DNA of 56,133 nucleotides, taken from Acidobacteriota bacterium (GTDB lineage Bacteria > Acidobacteriota > Thermoanaerobaculia > Thermoanaerobaculales > Thermoanaerobaculaceae). Each line of letters opens with the position of its first letter. Position 1 is the stretch's first letter. The notes below the pieces were generated by a model. The model saw only the letters and a program-made list of their open reading frames with translations, had not been told where the DNA came from and ran no database searches. Location of the stretch: positions 1 through 56,133 of the forward strand of contig SCRJ01000164.1 in the NCBI GenBank assembly GCA_004298115.1. Reading direction: 5' to 3'. This document shows, piece by piece, positions 26,060 through 35,524 of this stretch. Both the position numbers and the translations under genes were made by a program.

Positions 26060-26521
26060 CTACATCCGCGGCGGCGCCGCCGAGACCCTCGCGGCGGCGC
26101 CGCGGGTCACAGCCCGCGGCGCGCGCCCCGTCCGCCGCAATACGCTCGGAACCGCGGGCTTGGCATCCCACCCCTCGACCTGATCGAAGGCGAGGAAGAC
26201 CGCGACCGCGTAGCGCCCGGAGGTGGGCAGCGGCGCGTCCGGGTCGCTCGGAATCGACTTCTCGGGCATCTCGCCCAGGAGCAGGACGGCGTCGGCCCCC
26301 AGCTTGTCGGCCAGCGTCGCCAGGCGGTCGAGCGCCGCCGGCTCGGCCTTGCGCAGCGGCGTTTCCAGCGGCTGGACGGCGATGATCGAGTAGTCGTCCT
26401 CGGGTTCCACCAGGTAGAAATCGATGCCGCGCACGGTGGTGGCCGCGGCGCCGATGTCGCCGGGCCAGACGCCGAGCGGCAGCGCCGCGGCGACGGCGAG
26501 CAGTGCGGCTGCCAGCATCAT
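26060..26521 (-). CDS. Hypothetical exported protein between serS and OPT transporter
   Basis: A 153-residue protein with an N-terminal hydrophobic stretch (residues 2-20) that looks like a signal peptide. The centre (VQPLETPLRKAEPAALDRLATLADKLGADAVLLLGEMP) suggests a small alpha/beta domain similar to periplasmic proteins of unknown function in which a helix precedes GADAVLLL. The C-terminus is arginine/alanine-rich. It starts 10 bp after serS ends. No family assigned. Confidence 0.65.
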   Translation of the reverse strand: MMLAAALLAVAAALPLGVWPGDIGAAATTVRGIDFYLVEPEDDYSIIAVQPLETPLRKAEPAALDRLATLADKLGADAVLLLGEMPEKSIPSDPDAPLPTSGRYAVAVFLAFDQVEGWDAKPAVPSVLRRTGRAPRAVTRGAAARVSAAPPRM

Positions 26522-26530
26522 CCCCTCCCC

Positions 26531-27814
26531 TTACCCTTCCGCGACGAGCCGTTCCAGCCCGCCGAGGTACGGCCGCAACGCCTGCGGCACCGTGACCGTG
26601 CCGTCCTCCTGCTGATAGTTCTCCAGGACCGCGATCAGTGTGCGCCCGACGGCCAGGCCGGAGCCGTTGAGCGTGTGCAGGAAACGCGCCTTGCCGCCGC
26701 CGGCCGGCCGGAACTTGATTTCGGCGCGGCGCGCCTGGAAGTCCTCGCAGTTGGAGCACGACGAGATCTCGCGGTAGCTCTGCTGGCCGGGAAGCCAGAC
26801 CTCGATGTCGTGGGTCTTGGCGGCCGAGAACCCCATGTCCCCGGTGGACAGCGTCACGACCCGGTACGGCAGCTCGAGCCGCTGCAGCACCAGCTCCGCC
26901 GAGCGGGTCAGCGCATCCAGCTCGGCGTAGCTCGTCTCCGGCGTCGCCAGGTGCACGAGCTCCACCTTGTCGAACTGGTGCTGGCGGATGAGGCCGCGCA
27001 CGTCGCGCCCGTACGAGCCGGCCTCGGCGCGGAAGCACGGCGTGTAGGCGCAGTAGCGGCGGGGGAGCGTCTCGCCGTCGAGGACCTCGCCGCGGTGCAG
27101 GTTGGTGACCGGGACCTCCGCGGTCGGCACCAGGAAGTACTCGGTTCCTTCGATGTGGAACAGGTCCGCCTCGAACTTCGGGAGCTGCCCGGTGCCGATC
27201 AGCGCCTGCCGGTTCACCATGAACGGCACGTACACCTCGCGGTAGCCGCTGCCGCGGTGGAGGTCGAGCATGAACGTGACGAGCGCGCGCTCGAGCGCCG
27301 CCCCGGCGCCCCACAGCACCGCGAAGCGCGCGCCGGCGACCTTGGCCGCGCGCTCGAAGTCGAGGATGCCGAGCGCCGGCCCGAGGTCCCAGTGCGCCTG
27401 CGGCGAAAACGCGAACGCGGGCGGTTCCCCCCAGGTGCGCTCCACCCGGTTGGCGCTCTCGTCCGGGCCTTCCGGCACGCTCGCATGCGGCAGGTTTGGA
27501 ATCGTGAGCTCGAGCTCGGCGACCTCGGCGGCCAGCGCCGCGGCCCCCTGTTCGGCGGCGGCGACGCGCGAACCGAGGTCGGCCATGGCGCCGCGCAGCG
27601 CCTCCGCCTCGGCCTTGCGCCCGGCCGCGAACAGCCCGCCGACCTCCTTCGAGCCGCGGTTGCGCTCGGCCTTCAGCGCCTCGAGCTCGGCCTGGGCCTC
27701 GCGCCAGCGGACGTCCGCCGCCAGCAACCGCTCGAACGGGGCGTCGCTGCGCCGCGCCGCCAGCGCGGCCCGGATGCGGTCGGGTGAGGTGCGCACCAGC
27801 TCTCGCGCCAGCAT
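26531..27814 (-). CDS. serS: Serine-tRNA ligase
   Basis: A 427-residue class II aminoacyl-tRNA synthetase. The N-terminal coiled-coil arm (about residues 25-105) contacts tRNA-Ser. The catalytic domain shows [27 protein letters not shown], motif 2 [22 protein letters not shown], and motif 3 [18 protein letters not shown]. The ATG follows GGAGGTCATCG. Length is standard and all key regions are present. It diverges from the exopolysaccharide operon. Confidence 0.97.
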   Translation of the reverse strand: MLARELVRTSPDRIRAALAARRSDAPFERLLAADVRWREAQAELEALKAERNRGSKEVGGLFAAGRKAEAEALRGAMADLGSRVAAAEQGAAALAAEVAELELTIPNLPHASVPEGPDESANRVERTWGEPPAFAFSPQAHWDLGPALGILDFERAAKVAGARFAVLWGAGAALERALVTFMLDLHRGSGYREVYVPFMVNRQALIGTGQLPKFEADLFHIEGTEYFLVPTAEVPVTNLHRGEVLDGETLPRRYCAYTPCFRAEAGSYGRDVRGLIRQHQFDKVELVHLATPETSYAELDALTRSAELVLQRLELPYRVVTLSTGDMGFSAAKTHDIEVWLPGQQSYREISSCSNCEDFQARRAEIKFRPAGGGKARFLHTLNGSGLAVGRTLIAVLENYQQEDGTVTVPQALRPYLGGLERLVAEG

Positions 27815-27884
27815 CGATGACCTCCAGACCGTGGATTGTTGGGCTTTCCCGGTGCGGAGTCAACCGCGACGGGGGTCGAAACCG

Positions 27885-27890
27885 TATACT
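27885..27890 (+). promoter_or_regulatory. TATACT -10 hexamer directly upstream of GT-C gene
   Basis: TATACT at 27885-27890 lies 7 bp before the ATG at 27898, so transcription would begin at or next to the start codon. No Shine-Dalgarno precedes the ATG. A leaderless transcript is the simple reading. Confidence 0.45.
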
Positions 27891-27897
27891 CGCCGCG

Positions 27898-30800
27898 ATG
27901 GTTCCGGGGCGTTTCCTGGCGTGTTTGCCCGCCGTCTCGTTCGCCGCGTTGGCGGCGGTGATGGCGTGCGTCGGCGCCGTGCCGCCGGGCGAGGCCGCGC
28001 TGGCGGCGCTCGCGGCCGCCGTCGCGCTCGTCCCCTCGGGATGGCTCGCGCCCGGCGGCTGGCGCCGCCGCGCCGCCGAGGCGGCGATCCTCCCGGCGGC
28101 GTTGACCCTCGTCATGGTCGCCGACCCGACGTTGCGGCGCATGGCGCTGCCGCCGCTGCTGGCGTTCGCGGCGCTCGCGGCCGCCGCCGCGGCGCTGCCG
28201 CGAACGGCCGGCCGCGATCGCACGATCGTCCCCGTCGCCCTGGCGCTCGCGGTGCGCGCGGCGACCGGCCTCGGGCTCGCAGGCTACCCGGCCTGGTGGG
28301 ACGCGCTCACTGTCCTCGCGGTTGCGGCTCTCGCCGCGGCCGCGGCGCGCCTGCTCGATCGGCGCGCGGCGCTGCTGCTCGCCCTGCTCGCCGGCGCCGC
28401 CCCCCTCGAGCGGGCGCCGGGCGCGCTCCTCGCCGCTGCGGCGCTGGCCGCCGCGCTCGTCGCCGCCCGTGCCCCGCGCGCCGATCTCGGCCGCCCGTTC
28501 GCGGCCGGCTGGGGCGCCGCGGCGGCGGCGCTCGCCTTGACGCTCGCGAGCCTCGGCGCCTGGGGAGGGTTCGCGGCCGCGGCGCCGTTCCCCGCGGCGG
28601 GGTGGCTCGCGGCGGCCGCCGGCGGCCTCGCCCTTGTCGCGACGCCGCTGTGCCCGCCGGCGCTGGCGGGGGCCGCGTGGCTGGCCGCGGCCTCGCTCCT
28701 CGGGCCGCCGCAGCCGCCGCCTCCCGACCGCTCCGGCCTCGAGCTGACGGCGGCGAGCCCGGACGCGCTCCTGCCGGTCTCCGAGGGCGGTCTCTACGTG
28801 GTCGAGGTGTCGCTCGCCAACGCCGCCGGCCTTCGCCAGGGCACCGTGGTCGCCACCGTGCGCGGCGTCGGGCGCGACCTCCCCATCCGCGCCGGCGTCG
28901 AGACCGCCGAGTGGGCGCACGAGCGCCCCGACGTGCGGCGGACGGTGGCGCACTCGCTGCCGGCGGTCGCGGTGTGGCGGCCGTCCGGGTCCGGGCGCAG
29001 CGCGCTGTGGGGGGTCGCGGGGCGGATTGCGGGCAACCTGCCGGCCGGCGTGCAGCCGCGCCTGGACCGCGCCCCGGGGCTGCCGCCCGCGGTGACCATC
29101 GCCATCGCCACCGCGGGGACGTCGCGCCCGACGCCGCCGCGCGACTGGCCGCTGCCGGCGTGGATCCTCGCCGCGGCCGCCGCGGTCGCGATCGTGCAGC
29201 TCGCGGCCGGGACGTGGCGCGCGCCGGGGGCAGCGGTGCCCTGGGCGCTGCTCACGGCGCTCGCCCTCGCCGCCCGGCTCCCGGTCGCGCCCTTGCGCCT
29301 GCTCGCGGAGCGGCACGCGGTCGACCTCGCCCTCGCCGCCCTGCTCGCGGCCTGGCTCCCCGCGGCGCGGGTCTGGCTCGGCCGCCGGCGCGTCTTCCTC
29401 GCGTCCGCCGCGCTGCTCGTGCCGCTGGCGCTGGCGACGCCGCACCTCACGCCGCCGCTGTACGGGGACGAGCCGTTCCACCTCGTCGTCCTCGACTCGC
29501 TTGCCCGCGACCACGACCTCGACCTCAGCAACAACTACGACCTCGCGCACCACCCGTACAACCGGATCTACATCACCGGAAAGATCTTCCTGCACTCGCC
29601 GGTGCTCGCGTTCCTGCTCCTGCCCGGGTACCTCGCCGACGGGCGCGCCGGCGCCCTGGCGCTCCTCGCCCTCGCCGGCGCCGGCCTCGTCGCCGTGCTC
29701 GTTCGGCGGGCGCGCGAGCTGGGCGTACGCCGGCGGCGCCTGGCGTTGCTCCCCCTCGGTCTGCTGCTCACCTACCCGCTCGCCACCTTCAGCACCCAGA
29801 TCTGGGTCGAGATCGTCGGCGCGCTCGCCGCGGCCGGCTGTCTCGTGCTGCTCGCCCGCCCCGTCCCCCGGCGCATCGCCGTGACCGCGGTGACGGCGCT
29901 CGGCATCGCCGTGAAGACCCGTTTGGGGTTGATCCTGACGCCGCTGGCGGTGGTGGTGTGGTGGCCCCGGCGGCGGCGCGCCCGCGAGGTCGCGGTCGCG
30001 GCGGCGGTCCTCGCGCTCGCCACGGCGGCGGCGCTCGCCGTGGAAGCGCTCTTCCTCGGCTACCCGCTCGGCATGCGGCGCCTCCCCGACCTCCTCCCGC
30101 ACGACCTGCGGCAGCCGCTCGTCACCCTCGGCGGTCTGGCGTTCGACCCCGCGGGCGGGCTGCTGTTCGCGGCCCCCCTCGCGCTGCTCGCGTTCGCCGG
30201 CGTGCCGCGTCTCGTGCGGCGCGGCGGTTGGGGGGAGCGCGCGCTCCTGATCGGCGGGGTGCTCACCCTCGCCGCGCTGCTGCCGTCGCCGGAGTGGTAC
30301 GGCGGCGGTGCGCCGCCAGCCCGCTACCTGGTCCCGCTGCTGCCGGCGTTCGCGCTCGCCCTCGCGTGCCTGCCGAGAGCGCCGGGGGTCGCCGCCCTGG
30401 CCGCGTTCGCGCTGCCGTCGAGCCTGCTCACCTGGTGGGTGTACGTGACCCGGCCGCATCTCACCGTCAACCCCGGCGACGGCGGCTGGTGGCTCGCCGA
30501 CGCGCTCGCCCGCCGCTTCGGCGCCGACGCCCGCCACCTCGCCCCGTCGTTCCTGCGCCCCGGGCCCGCCACCGTCGTGGTCCCGCTGCTCGTCGCCGTC
30601 GCGGCGCTGGCCGTCGTGCTCGCGGCGTGGAGATCCCCCCGCGTCGGCCGCGGCCTCGCCCGCAGCGCGGTGGCGTTCGCCCTCGCGGCGGCGGCCGCGG
30701 TCATCGTCGTCCTCACCCAGCGCACCGACCGGGTCGTCGAGCTCGAGGACCCGCAGGTGACGCACGTCGGCGGCTCGTTGCAGCCTCCTCCGGGGACGTA

Positions 30801-31107
30801 CTCCCGCTTCCTCTACCCCAACGGCTGGCGACTGGGCGACGGCGATGCGGTCGAAGCGCCGCTCAACCTCCCCGCCCACGCGAGCGTTCGTCTCGAGGGC
30901 CGACTCGAGGGGGCGGCGCAACGCGGCGCCGACTTCGGCGTGAGCTGGGACGGCGGCGCACCGGTGCGGATGCACGTCGCCGCCGCCGCGCCCGGCTCCG
31001 TCCCCATCCCCGGCGTCCCCGGCGCCGGCCGCCACCGCCTCCGCATCGCGCTCGCCGCGACCGCCGGCGGCGACGCCGTGCTCGACCGGTTGGTGGTGAC
31101 GCCGTGA
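27898..31107 (+). CDS. Large polytopic membrane protein, GT-C glycosyltransferase-like
   Basis: A 1069-residue protein rich in Ala and Leu with many predicted helices over about residues 1-270 and 415-930. The second half looks like a GT-C glycosyltransferase: TPPLYGDEPFHLVVLDSL has an acidic pair in the first lumenal loop, followed by DHDLDLSNNYDLAHHPYN. Such enzymes use polyprenyl-phosphate sugars on the periplasmic side. The middle (about 270-400) and the C-terminal 130 residues are beta-rich soluble parts. The ATG at 27898 is chosen because the hydrophobic region begins there. It is unusually long for the family and opens the exopolysaccharide operon; donor and acceptor are unknown. Confidence 0.75.
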   Translation: MVPGRFLACLPAVSFAALAAVMACVGAVPPGEAALAALAAAVALVPSGWLAPGGWRRRAAEAAILPAALTLVMVADPTLRRMALPPLLAFAALAAAAAALPRTAGRDRTIVPVALALAVRAATGLGLAGYPAWWDALTVLAVAALAAAAARLLDRRAALLLALLAGAAPLERAPGALLAAAALAAALVAARAPRADLGRPFAAGWGAAAAALALTLASLGAWGGFAAAAPFPAAGWLAAAAGGLALVATPLCPPALAGAAWLAAASLLGPPQPPPPDRSGLELTAASPDALLPVSEGGLYVVEVSLANAAGLRQGTVVATVRGVGRDLPIRAGVETAEWAHERPDVRRTVAHSLPAVAVWRPSGSGRSALWGVAGRIAGNLPAGVQPRLDRAPGLPPAVTIAIATAGTSRPTPPRDWPLPAWILAAAAAVAIVQLAAGTWRAPGAAVPWALLTALALAARLPVAPLRLLAERHAVDLALAALLAAWLPAARVWLGRRRVFLASAALLVPLALATPHLTPPLYGDEPFHLVVLDSLARDHDLDLSNNYDLAHHPYNRIYITGKIFLHSPVLAFLLLPGYLADGRAGALALLALAGAGLVAVLVRRARELGVRRRRLALLPLGLLLTYPLATFSTQIWVEIVGALAAAGCLVLLARPVPRRIAVTAVTALGIAVKTRLGLILTPLAVVVWWPRRRRAREVAVAAAVLALATAAALAVEALFLGYPLGMRRLPDLLPHDLRQPLVTLGGLAFDPAGGLLFAAPLALLAFAGVPRLVRRGGWGERALLIGGVLTLAALLPSPEWYGGGAPPARYLVPLLPAFALALACLPRAPGVAALAAFALPSSLLTWWVYVTRPHLTVNPGDGGWWLADALARRFGADARHLAPSFLRPGPATVVVPLLVAVAALAVVLAAWRSPRVGRGLARSAVAFALAAAAAVIVVLTQRTDRVVELEDPQVTHVGGSLQPPPGTYSRFLYPNGWRLGDGDAVEAPLNLPAHASVRLEGRLEGAAQRGADFGVSWDGGAPVRMHVAAAAPGSVPIPGVPGAGRHRLRIALAATAGGDAVLDRLVVTP

Positions 31108-32108
31108 GCGGCGTCGCCGCCTTCATCGTGCTCCACAACCACGCCGGCACGCTGCGGGCGACGGTCGCGGCGCTCGCGGCGCAGACCGCTCGGCCCGACC
31201 GCATCGTGGTCGTGGACAACGCCTCGAGCGACAACTCCCTCGCGCTGGCCAAAGAGCTCATCCGCGGGCTCCCCGCGGAGGTCGTCGGCTGGCAGGAGAA
31301 CCGCGGCTTCGCCGCCGCCGCCAACGAGGCGATCCGCCGCACCTCCGAGCCGTGGGTCCTCGCCCTCAACCCCGACTGCCGCCTGGCGCCCGACTACGTC
31401 GAAACGCTCCTCGCGGCGACCGCCCGCCGCGAGCGCGCCGGAGCGGCCACCGGCCTCCTGCTGCGCGCGCACGGCGCGGAGCTGGCGGCGGGGCCGACCG
31501 TGGACTCCGCCGGGATCGTCGTGACGGCGGCGGGTCGCCACCTCGACCGCGGCTCCGGCCGCGCCCTGGGCTCCGGCTGGCAGCGCCCCGCGTGGGTGTT
31601 CGGCGCCTCCGGCGCGGCGGCGCTCTACCGCCGGACGGCGCTCGAGGATGTGGCGTACCCTGCCGGCGAGGTGTTCGACGAGACGTTCTTCTCGTACCGT
31701 GAGGATGCGGACCTGGCCTGGCGGCTGCAGCGCCGCGCCTGGCGCTGCCTGTACTGGCCGGCGGCGCGCGCCTGGCACGCCCGCGGCCTCAAACCCGAGC
31801 TCGCCCGCCGCGGCACGGCGGCGATCAACCGCCACTCGGTGCGCAACCGCTTCCTGCTGCGCTGGTCGAACGCCGACTGGCGGTGGCGGCTCGCCTGCTT
31901 CCCGTGGTGGCTGCTGCGCGACGCGGCCGTGGTCGCGGCGTGCCTCACGGTGGAGCGCTCGTCGCGGCCCGCGCTCGCCGAAGCCTGGGCGCTGCGCCGG
32001 CGCCAGCGCGCGCGCGGCGAGGCCAACGCGTCGCGGGCGCTGGCCTCGGGGTGGGCGCTGACCCGGTGGTTCCTCCCGGGGGGACGCGCGCGGCGGGTGC
32101 GCGGGTGA
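31104..32108 (+). CDS. Family 2 glycosyltransferase, rhamnosyltransferase-like
   Basis: A 334-residue cytoplasmic GT-A enzyme. The N-terminus FIVLHNHAGTLRATVAALAAQT, RIVVVDNASSDNS, NRGFAAAANEAIR and the DxD-like LALNPDCRLAPDYV are typical of the WcaA/RfbF-like group that adds sugars to polysaccharide repeat units. The segment FSYREDADLAWRLQRRAWRC is the ED acceptor region. It starts with GTG overlapping the previous stop codon (GTGA), and its stop overlaps the next ATG by one base, so the operon is tightly coupled. Confidence 0.92.
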   Translation: MSGVAAFIVLHNHAGTLRATVAALAAQTARPDRIVVVDNASSDNSLALAKELIRGLPAEVVGWQENRGFAAAANEAIRRTSEPWVLALNPDCRLAPDYVETLLAATARRERAGAATGLLLRAHGAELAAGPTVDSAGIVVTAAGRHLDRGSGRALGSGWQRPAWVFGASGAAALYRRTALEDVAYPAGEVFDETFFSYREDADLAWRLQRRAWRCLYWPAARAWHARGLKPELARRGTAAINRHSVRNRFLLRWSNADWRWRLACFPWWLLRDAAVVAACLTVERSSRPALAEAWALRRRQRARGEANASRALASGWALTRWFLPGGRARRVRG

Positions 32109-33220
32109 TGCGGGTCGCGATCCTCGGCACCCGCGGCATCCCGGCGCGCTACGGCGGCTTCGAGACGTTCGCCGAGGAGCTTGCCGCCCGCCTCGCGGCG
32201 CGCGGGCACGAGGTCACCGTCTACACCCGCGCCCAGGCCGGGGTCCCCGGCGTCGCGGCGCACCGCGGCGCGCGCGTCCGCACGCTGCCGGCGCTGCGCG
32301 TCAAGGCGCTGGAGACGCTCTCGCACACGCTGCTGTCGTGCCTCGACGCCAGCCGCAGGCGGTTCGACGTGGTGCTGATGTGCAACGCCGCCAACGCGCC
32401 GCTGCTCCCCCTGCTGCACGCCCGCCGGCTCCCCGTCGCGCTCAACGTCGACGGCCTCGAGCGCAAGCGCCGCAAGTGGGGACGGCTCGGGCAGGCGTAC
32501 TACCGCGCCTGCGAGCGCCTGTCGGCGCGCTGGGCGGACGTGGTCGTGACCGACGCCGCCATGATCCAGCGCTACTACCGGCGGGCGTGGCGGCGCGCCT
32601 CGGTGATGATCCCGTACGGCGGCGACCTGCCGCGCCCGGCGGGCGACTCGGCGCTGCGCCGGCTCGGGCTCGCCCCGCAGCGGTACGTCCTCTACGTCTC
32701 GCGCTTCGAGCCCGAGAACAACCCCGACCGGGTCGTCGCCGCCTACCGCGCCGTTCCCGGCGACGTTCCGCTCGTCCTGGTCGGCGGCGCGCCGTACGCC
32801 CGCACCCTCGTCGGGCGCGTCCGCCGGCTGGCCTCCGAGGACCCCAGGGTCGTGCTCGCCGGCCCGGTCTACGGCGAGGAGTACCGCCAGCTCCTGTTTC
32901 ACGCCGGCGCCTACGTCCACGCCACGGAGGTGGGCGGAACGCACCCGGCGCTCGTAGAAGCGATGGGAGCCGGACGCGTGATCTTCTTCCTCGACAACAT
33001 GCCGAACCGCGAGGTCGCGGGCGGCGTCGGCGTGCCGTTCGCGTTCGCCGCCGACGGCCTGACCGCGGCGCTCGCCGGGTTTCTCGCCGCCCCCGACCGG
33101 TTCGCCGGCCTCGGGGCGGCGGCGCGGGCGCGCGTGGCCGAACGCTACCGCTGGGACGACGTCGCGGCCGCCTACGAGCGGCTGCTGGAGGGTTTGTGCT
33201 CCGCGAACCGGCGCGCCTGA
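32108..33220 (+). CDS. Family 1 glycosyltransferase with DUF1972-type N-terminus
   Basis: A 370-residue GT-B enzyme. The opening MRVAILGTRGIPARYGGFET is the DUF1972 signature found in rhamnosyltransferases of polysaccharide operons. The C-terminal half contains YVLYVSRFEPENNPDRVVAA and the EX7E-like motif in HATEVGGTHPALVEAMGAG, which contacts the nucleotide-sugar donor. Start and stop overlap neighbouring genes (1 and 25 bp). The sugar cannot be deduced. Confidence 0.93.
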   Translation: MRVAILGTRGIPARYGGFETFAEELAARLAARGHEVTVYTRAQAGVPGVAAHRGARVRTLPALRVKALETLSHTLLSCLDASRRRFDVVLMCNAANAPLLPLLHARRLPVALNVDGLERKRRKWGRLGQAYYRACERLSARWADVVVTDAAMIQRYYRRAWRRASVMIPYGGDLPRPAGDSALRRLGLAPQRYVLYVSRFEPENNPDRVVAAYRAVPGDVPLVLVGGAPYARTLVGRVRRLASEDPRVVLAGPVYGEEYRQLLFHAGAYVHATEVGGTHPALVEAMGAGRVIFFLDNMPNREVAGGVGVPFAFAADGLTAALAGFLAAPDRFAGLGAAARARVAERYRWDDVAAAYERLLEGLCSANRRA

Positions 33221-34626
33221 TCGCGTACCGCCGCCTGCTCCTCGACGTCGCCCTCACGGCCGGCAGCTTCCTGTTTGCGCATCAGCTGCGCTCCGACGTC
33301 CTGCCGCGCGTGCTCCCCGGCCTCTTCCCCAGCGGCCTGTACCCGTTCTCCGACTACCTCCCGCTGCTCGCGGTCGTGCTCCCCCTGTGGATGCTCCTGC
33401 TCGCCGCCCACCGTTTGACCGCCCCCGGCGAGGTGCTCTCGCTGCGCCGCGAGGCGTTCAAGGAGATGCGCGTCGCGGTGCTCGGGGTGCTCGTGTTGGC
33501 GGCGGCCAGCTACCTGCTCCGCCTCGACTTCATCTCCCGCCCGTTCCTCCTCCTCTTCGGCCTCACCAACGGCGTCGTGCTGGCGGCGGCGCGGATCGCC
33601 GAGCGGCGCACCGCGCTCGGCCGCAAGCTCGCCGAGGCGCCGGAACGGGTCGTGGTCGTCGTCGGGTGCGGGGACGAGGGGGTGGCGGTGGCGCGCCAGG
33701 TTGCGGCGCACCGCGCCTGGGGGCTGCGCCTGCTCGGCCTGGTGGACGCCGACGGTTGCGGCCGCGCCGAGGCCGGCGGCTTCCCGGTGGTGGCCGACCT
33801 CGCCTCGCTCTTCGACCTGCTGACCCGCGAGGTCGTGGACGAGGTCGTGCTCGCGGTGCCGACCCGGCAGCTCGGTGAGCTCGAACCGGCGCTGGTGCGC
33901 TGCCAGGAGCTCGGAGTCCGGGTGCGGGTCGCGTTGCGCCCGTTCCCCCACCTCCAACCCCACGTCGAGGTCGAGGCGCTCAACGGCATCCCCCTCCTGA
34001 CGTTCGCCACCTCGCCGATCGCCCCCTTCGCCCTGTTCGTCAAGCGCGTCATCGACGTGGCCGCGTCCGCGGCGGCGCTGCTGCTCCTGTCGCCGCTGTG
34101 GCTGTTGCTCGTCGCCGCGGTCCGCCTCACCTCGCGCGGGCCGGTGCTCTACCGGCAGGTGCGCTGCGGCCTGCACGGGCGCCGCTTCACCCTGCTCAAG
34201 TTCCGCACCATGGTCGAGAACGCCGACCGCATGCGCGCCGAGGTCGAGCACTTGAACGTCATGGACGGCCCCGTGTTCAAGGCGCCGTCGGACCCCCGCG
34301 TCACGCCGGTCGGCCACCTGCTCCGGCGCTCGTCGCTCGACGAGCTGCCGCAGCTGCTCAACGTGCTGGTGGGCGACATGGCGCTGGTCGGGCCGCGCCC
34401 CCCGATCCCGGAGGAGGTCGAGCAGTACGAGCCGTGGCAGCGCCGGCGCCTCGCCATGAAGCCCGGCATCACGTGTCTGTGGCAGATCTCCGGCCGCTCC
34501 AACCTCGACTTCGCGACCTGGATGGAGCTCGACCTCGCCTACATCGACCACTGGTCGCTGTGGCTCGACACCAAGATCATGGCGCTGACGGTGCCGGCGG
34601 TCTTTTCGGGGCGGGGAGCGGCGTGA
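33196..34626 (+). CDS. Polyprenyl-phosphate sugar-1-phosphate transferase (exopolysaccharide initiating enzyme)
   Basis: About 476 residues in the WbaP/WcaJ-like family, which starts polysaccharide assembly by moving a sugar phosphate to undecaprenyl phosphate. Five N-terminal hydrophobic segments (about 12-135) precede a CoA-binding-like Rossmann region (VVVVVGCGDEGVAVARQVA). The C-terminal bacterial sugar transferase domain (about 275-476) carries KRVIDVAASAAALLLLSPLW, LKFRTMVENAD, RRSSLDELPQLLNVL, MALVGPRPP and MKPGITCLWQISGR. The GTG at 33196, preceded by GGAGGG, lies inside the upstream gene. The 3' end overlaps a convergent gene by 50 bp. Confidence 0.93.
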   Translation: MLREPARLIAYRRLLLDVALTAGSFLFAHQLRSDVLPRVLPGLFPSGLYPFSDYLPLLAVVLPLWMLLLAAHRLTAPGEVLSLRREAFKEMRVAVLGVLVLAAASYLLRLDFISRPFLLLFGLTNGVVLAAARIAERRTALGRKLAEAPERVVVVVGCGDEGVAVARQVAAHRAWGLRLLGLVDADGCGRAEAGGFPVVADLASLFDLLTREVVDEVVLAVPTRQLGELEPALVRCQELGVRVRVALRPFPHLQPHVEVEALNGIPLLTFATSPIAPFALFVKRVIDVAASAAALLLLSPLWLLLVAAVRLTSRGPVLYRQVRCGLHGRRFTLLKFRTMVENADRMRAEVEHLNVMDGPVFKAPSDPRVTPVGHLLRRSSLDELPQLLNVLVGDMALVGPRPPIPEEVEQYEPWQRRRLAMKPGITCLWQISGRSNLDFATWMELDLAYIDHWSLWLDTKIMALTVPAVFSGRGAA

Positions 34627-35506
34627 GCCGGACCACCGCCATGCCGGGGCGCACGTTGTTCGTCATCCCCGGCACCCCCCAGACCATCGCCGTGCCGTGA
34701 CCGAGCCGCGGCGCCCCGGCCCAGACCGCGGCGCCGAACACGGCCACCCCCACCACCCACACCGCCACCACCCGCCGGATCAGGAGATCGGGCCGGGGGT
34801 GCAACGGCGAGCGCGGCGTCCAGCGCCACGCGCCGAACGCGGCGCCCGCCAGCACCGCGCCGCCGCCGAGCAGGGCGTCGCGAGGAACCGCCCAGCCGAG
34901 CGCCAGGACCGCGGCCAGCCACACCAACGCCGCGGGCCCGGTGTGCACCGCCACCGTCAGCAGCCGGCGCGACCGCCGCGGACCGCCAGGCTCCGCCCAC
35001 AGGTGGGAGGCGAGCCGGGCCACCGCCAGCTGGACGACGACCGCCCCGAGCAGCGCGGATGCCGCCTCGAAGACCGGCGCCGGCACGCCCCAGAACAGGG
35101 CGAGGCCGGACGCCGGGCCGTCCGCGGCTCCCAAGCGGGCGGCCACGCCGAGACCGAGCACCGCGCTCGCCGCCGCGAGCTGGAAGACGGCGACCTCGGC
35201 GAGCCAACCCGGCGGCACCGGCAGCACCACCGGCGCCAGGGCGGCGACGGCCAGAGCCGCGAGGGGCGGCGCCAGCCAGTACAGGAGGAGGGCGGGGTGC
35301 GAGCCCGCGAACGCCACGGTCGGCTCGTTGACGATCCCCCACGGGTGAACGCCGAGCGGAACCGCCACGCCGATCCACCCGCCCCCGGCGATCACGGTCC
35401 CCACGCCCTGCGCGACGGCGAGCAGCAGCCACGCCAGCGGCCAGACGAGCAGCGCCGCCCCCCAGGAGAGCGCGACGACGCGGGGCGAGAGTGGAGAGAG
35501 TCGCAT
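34577..35506 (-). CDS. Hypothetical polytopic membrane protein
   Basis: A 309-residue protein with about seven hydrophobic helices and a long amphipathic C-terminal tail (TNNVRPGMAVVRLTP). It is Ala/Leu/Val-rich with few polar residues in the helices. No conserved family motif is recognised. It converges on the exopolysaccharide initiating transferase with a 50-bp overlap and diverges from the M16-like gene with only an 18-bp gap. Confidence 0.6.
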   Translation of the reverse strand: MRLSPLSPRVVALSWGAALLVWPLAWLLLAVAQGVGTVIAGGGWIGVAVPLGVHPWGIVNEPTVAFAGSHPALLLYWLAPPLAALAVAALAPVVLPVPPGWLAEVAVFQLAAASAVLGLGVAARLGAADGPASGLALFWGVPAPVFEAASALLGAVVVQLAVARLASHLWAEPGGPRRSRRLLTVAVHTGPAALVWLAAVLALGWAVPRDALLGGGAVLAGAAFGAWRWTPRSPLHPRPDLLIRRVVAVWVVGVAVFGAAVWAGAPRLGHGTAMVWGVPGMTNNVRPGMAVVRLTPLPAPKRPPAPSAP

Positions 35507-35512
35507 GACCGC

Positions 35513-35518
35513 TATGAT
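35513..35518 (+). promoter_or_regulatory. TATGAT -10 hexamer directly upstream of M16-like gene
   Basis: TATGAT at 35513-35518 is 6 bp before the ATG at 35525. With no Shine-Dalgarno present, the transcript is probably leaderless. The divergent gene begins at 35506, so the promoter overlaps both 5' ends. Confidence 0.45.
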
Positions 35519-35524
35519 AGGGCC

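Noticed and set aside
27673-31035. 1120-residue minus-strand open frame across the GT-C gene
   Set aside because: Low-complexity Arg/Glu/Gly composition with no motif; a shadow of the plus-strand membrane protein.
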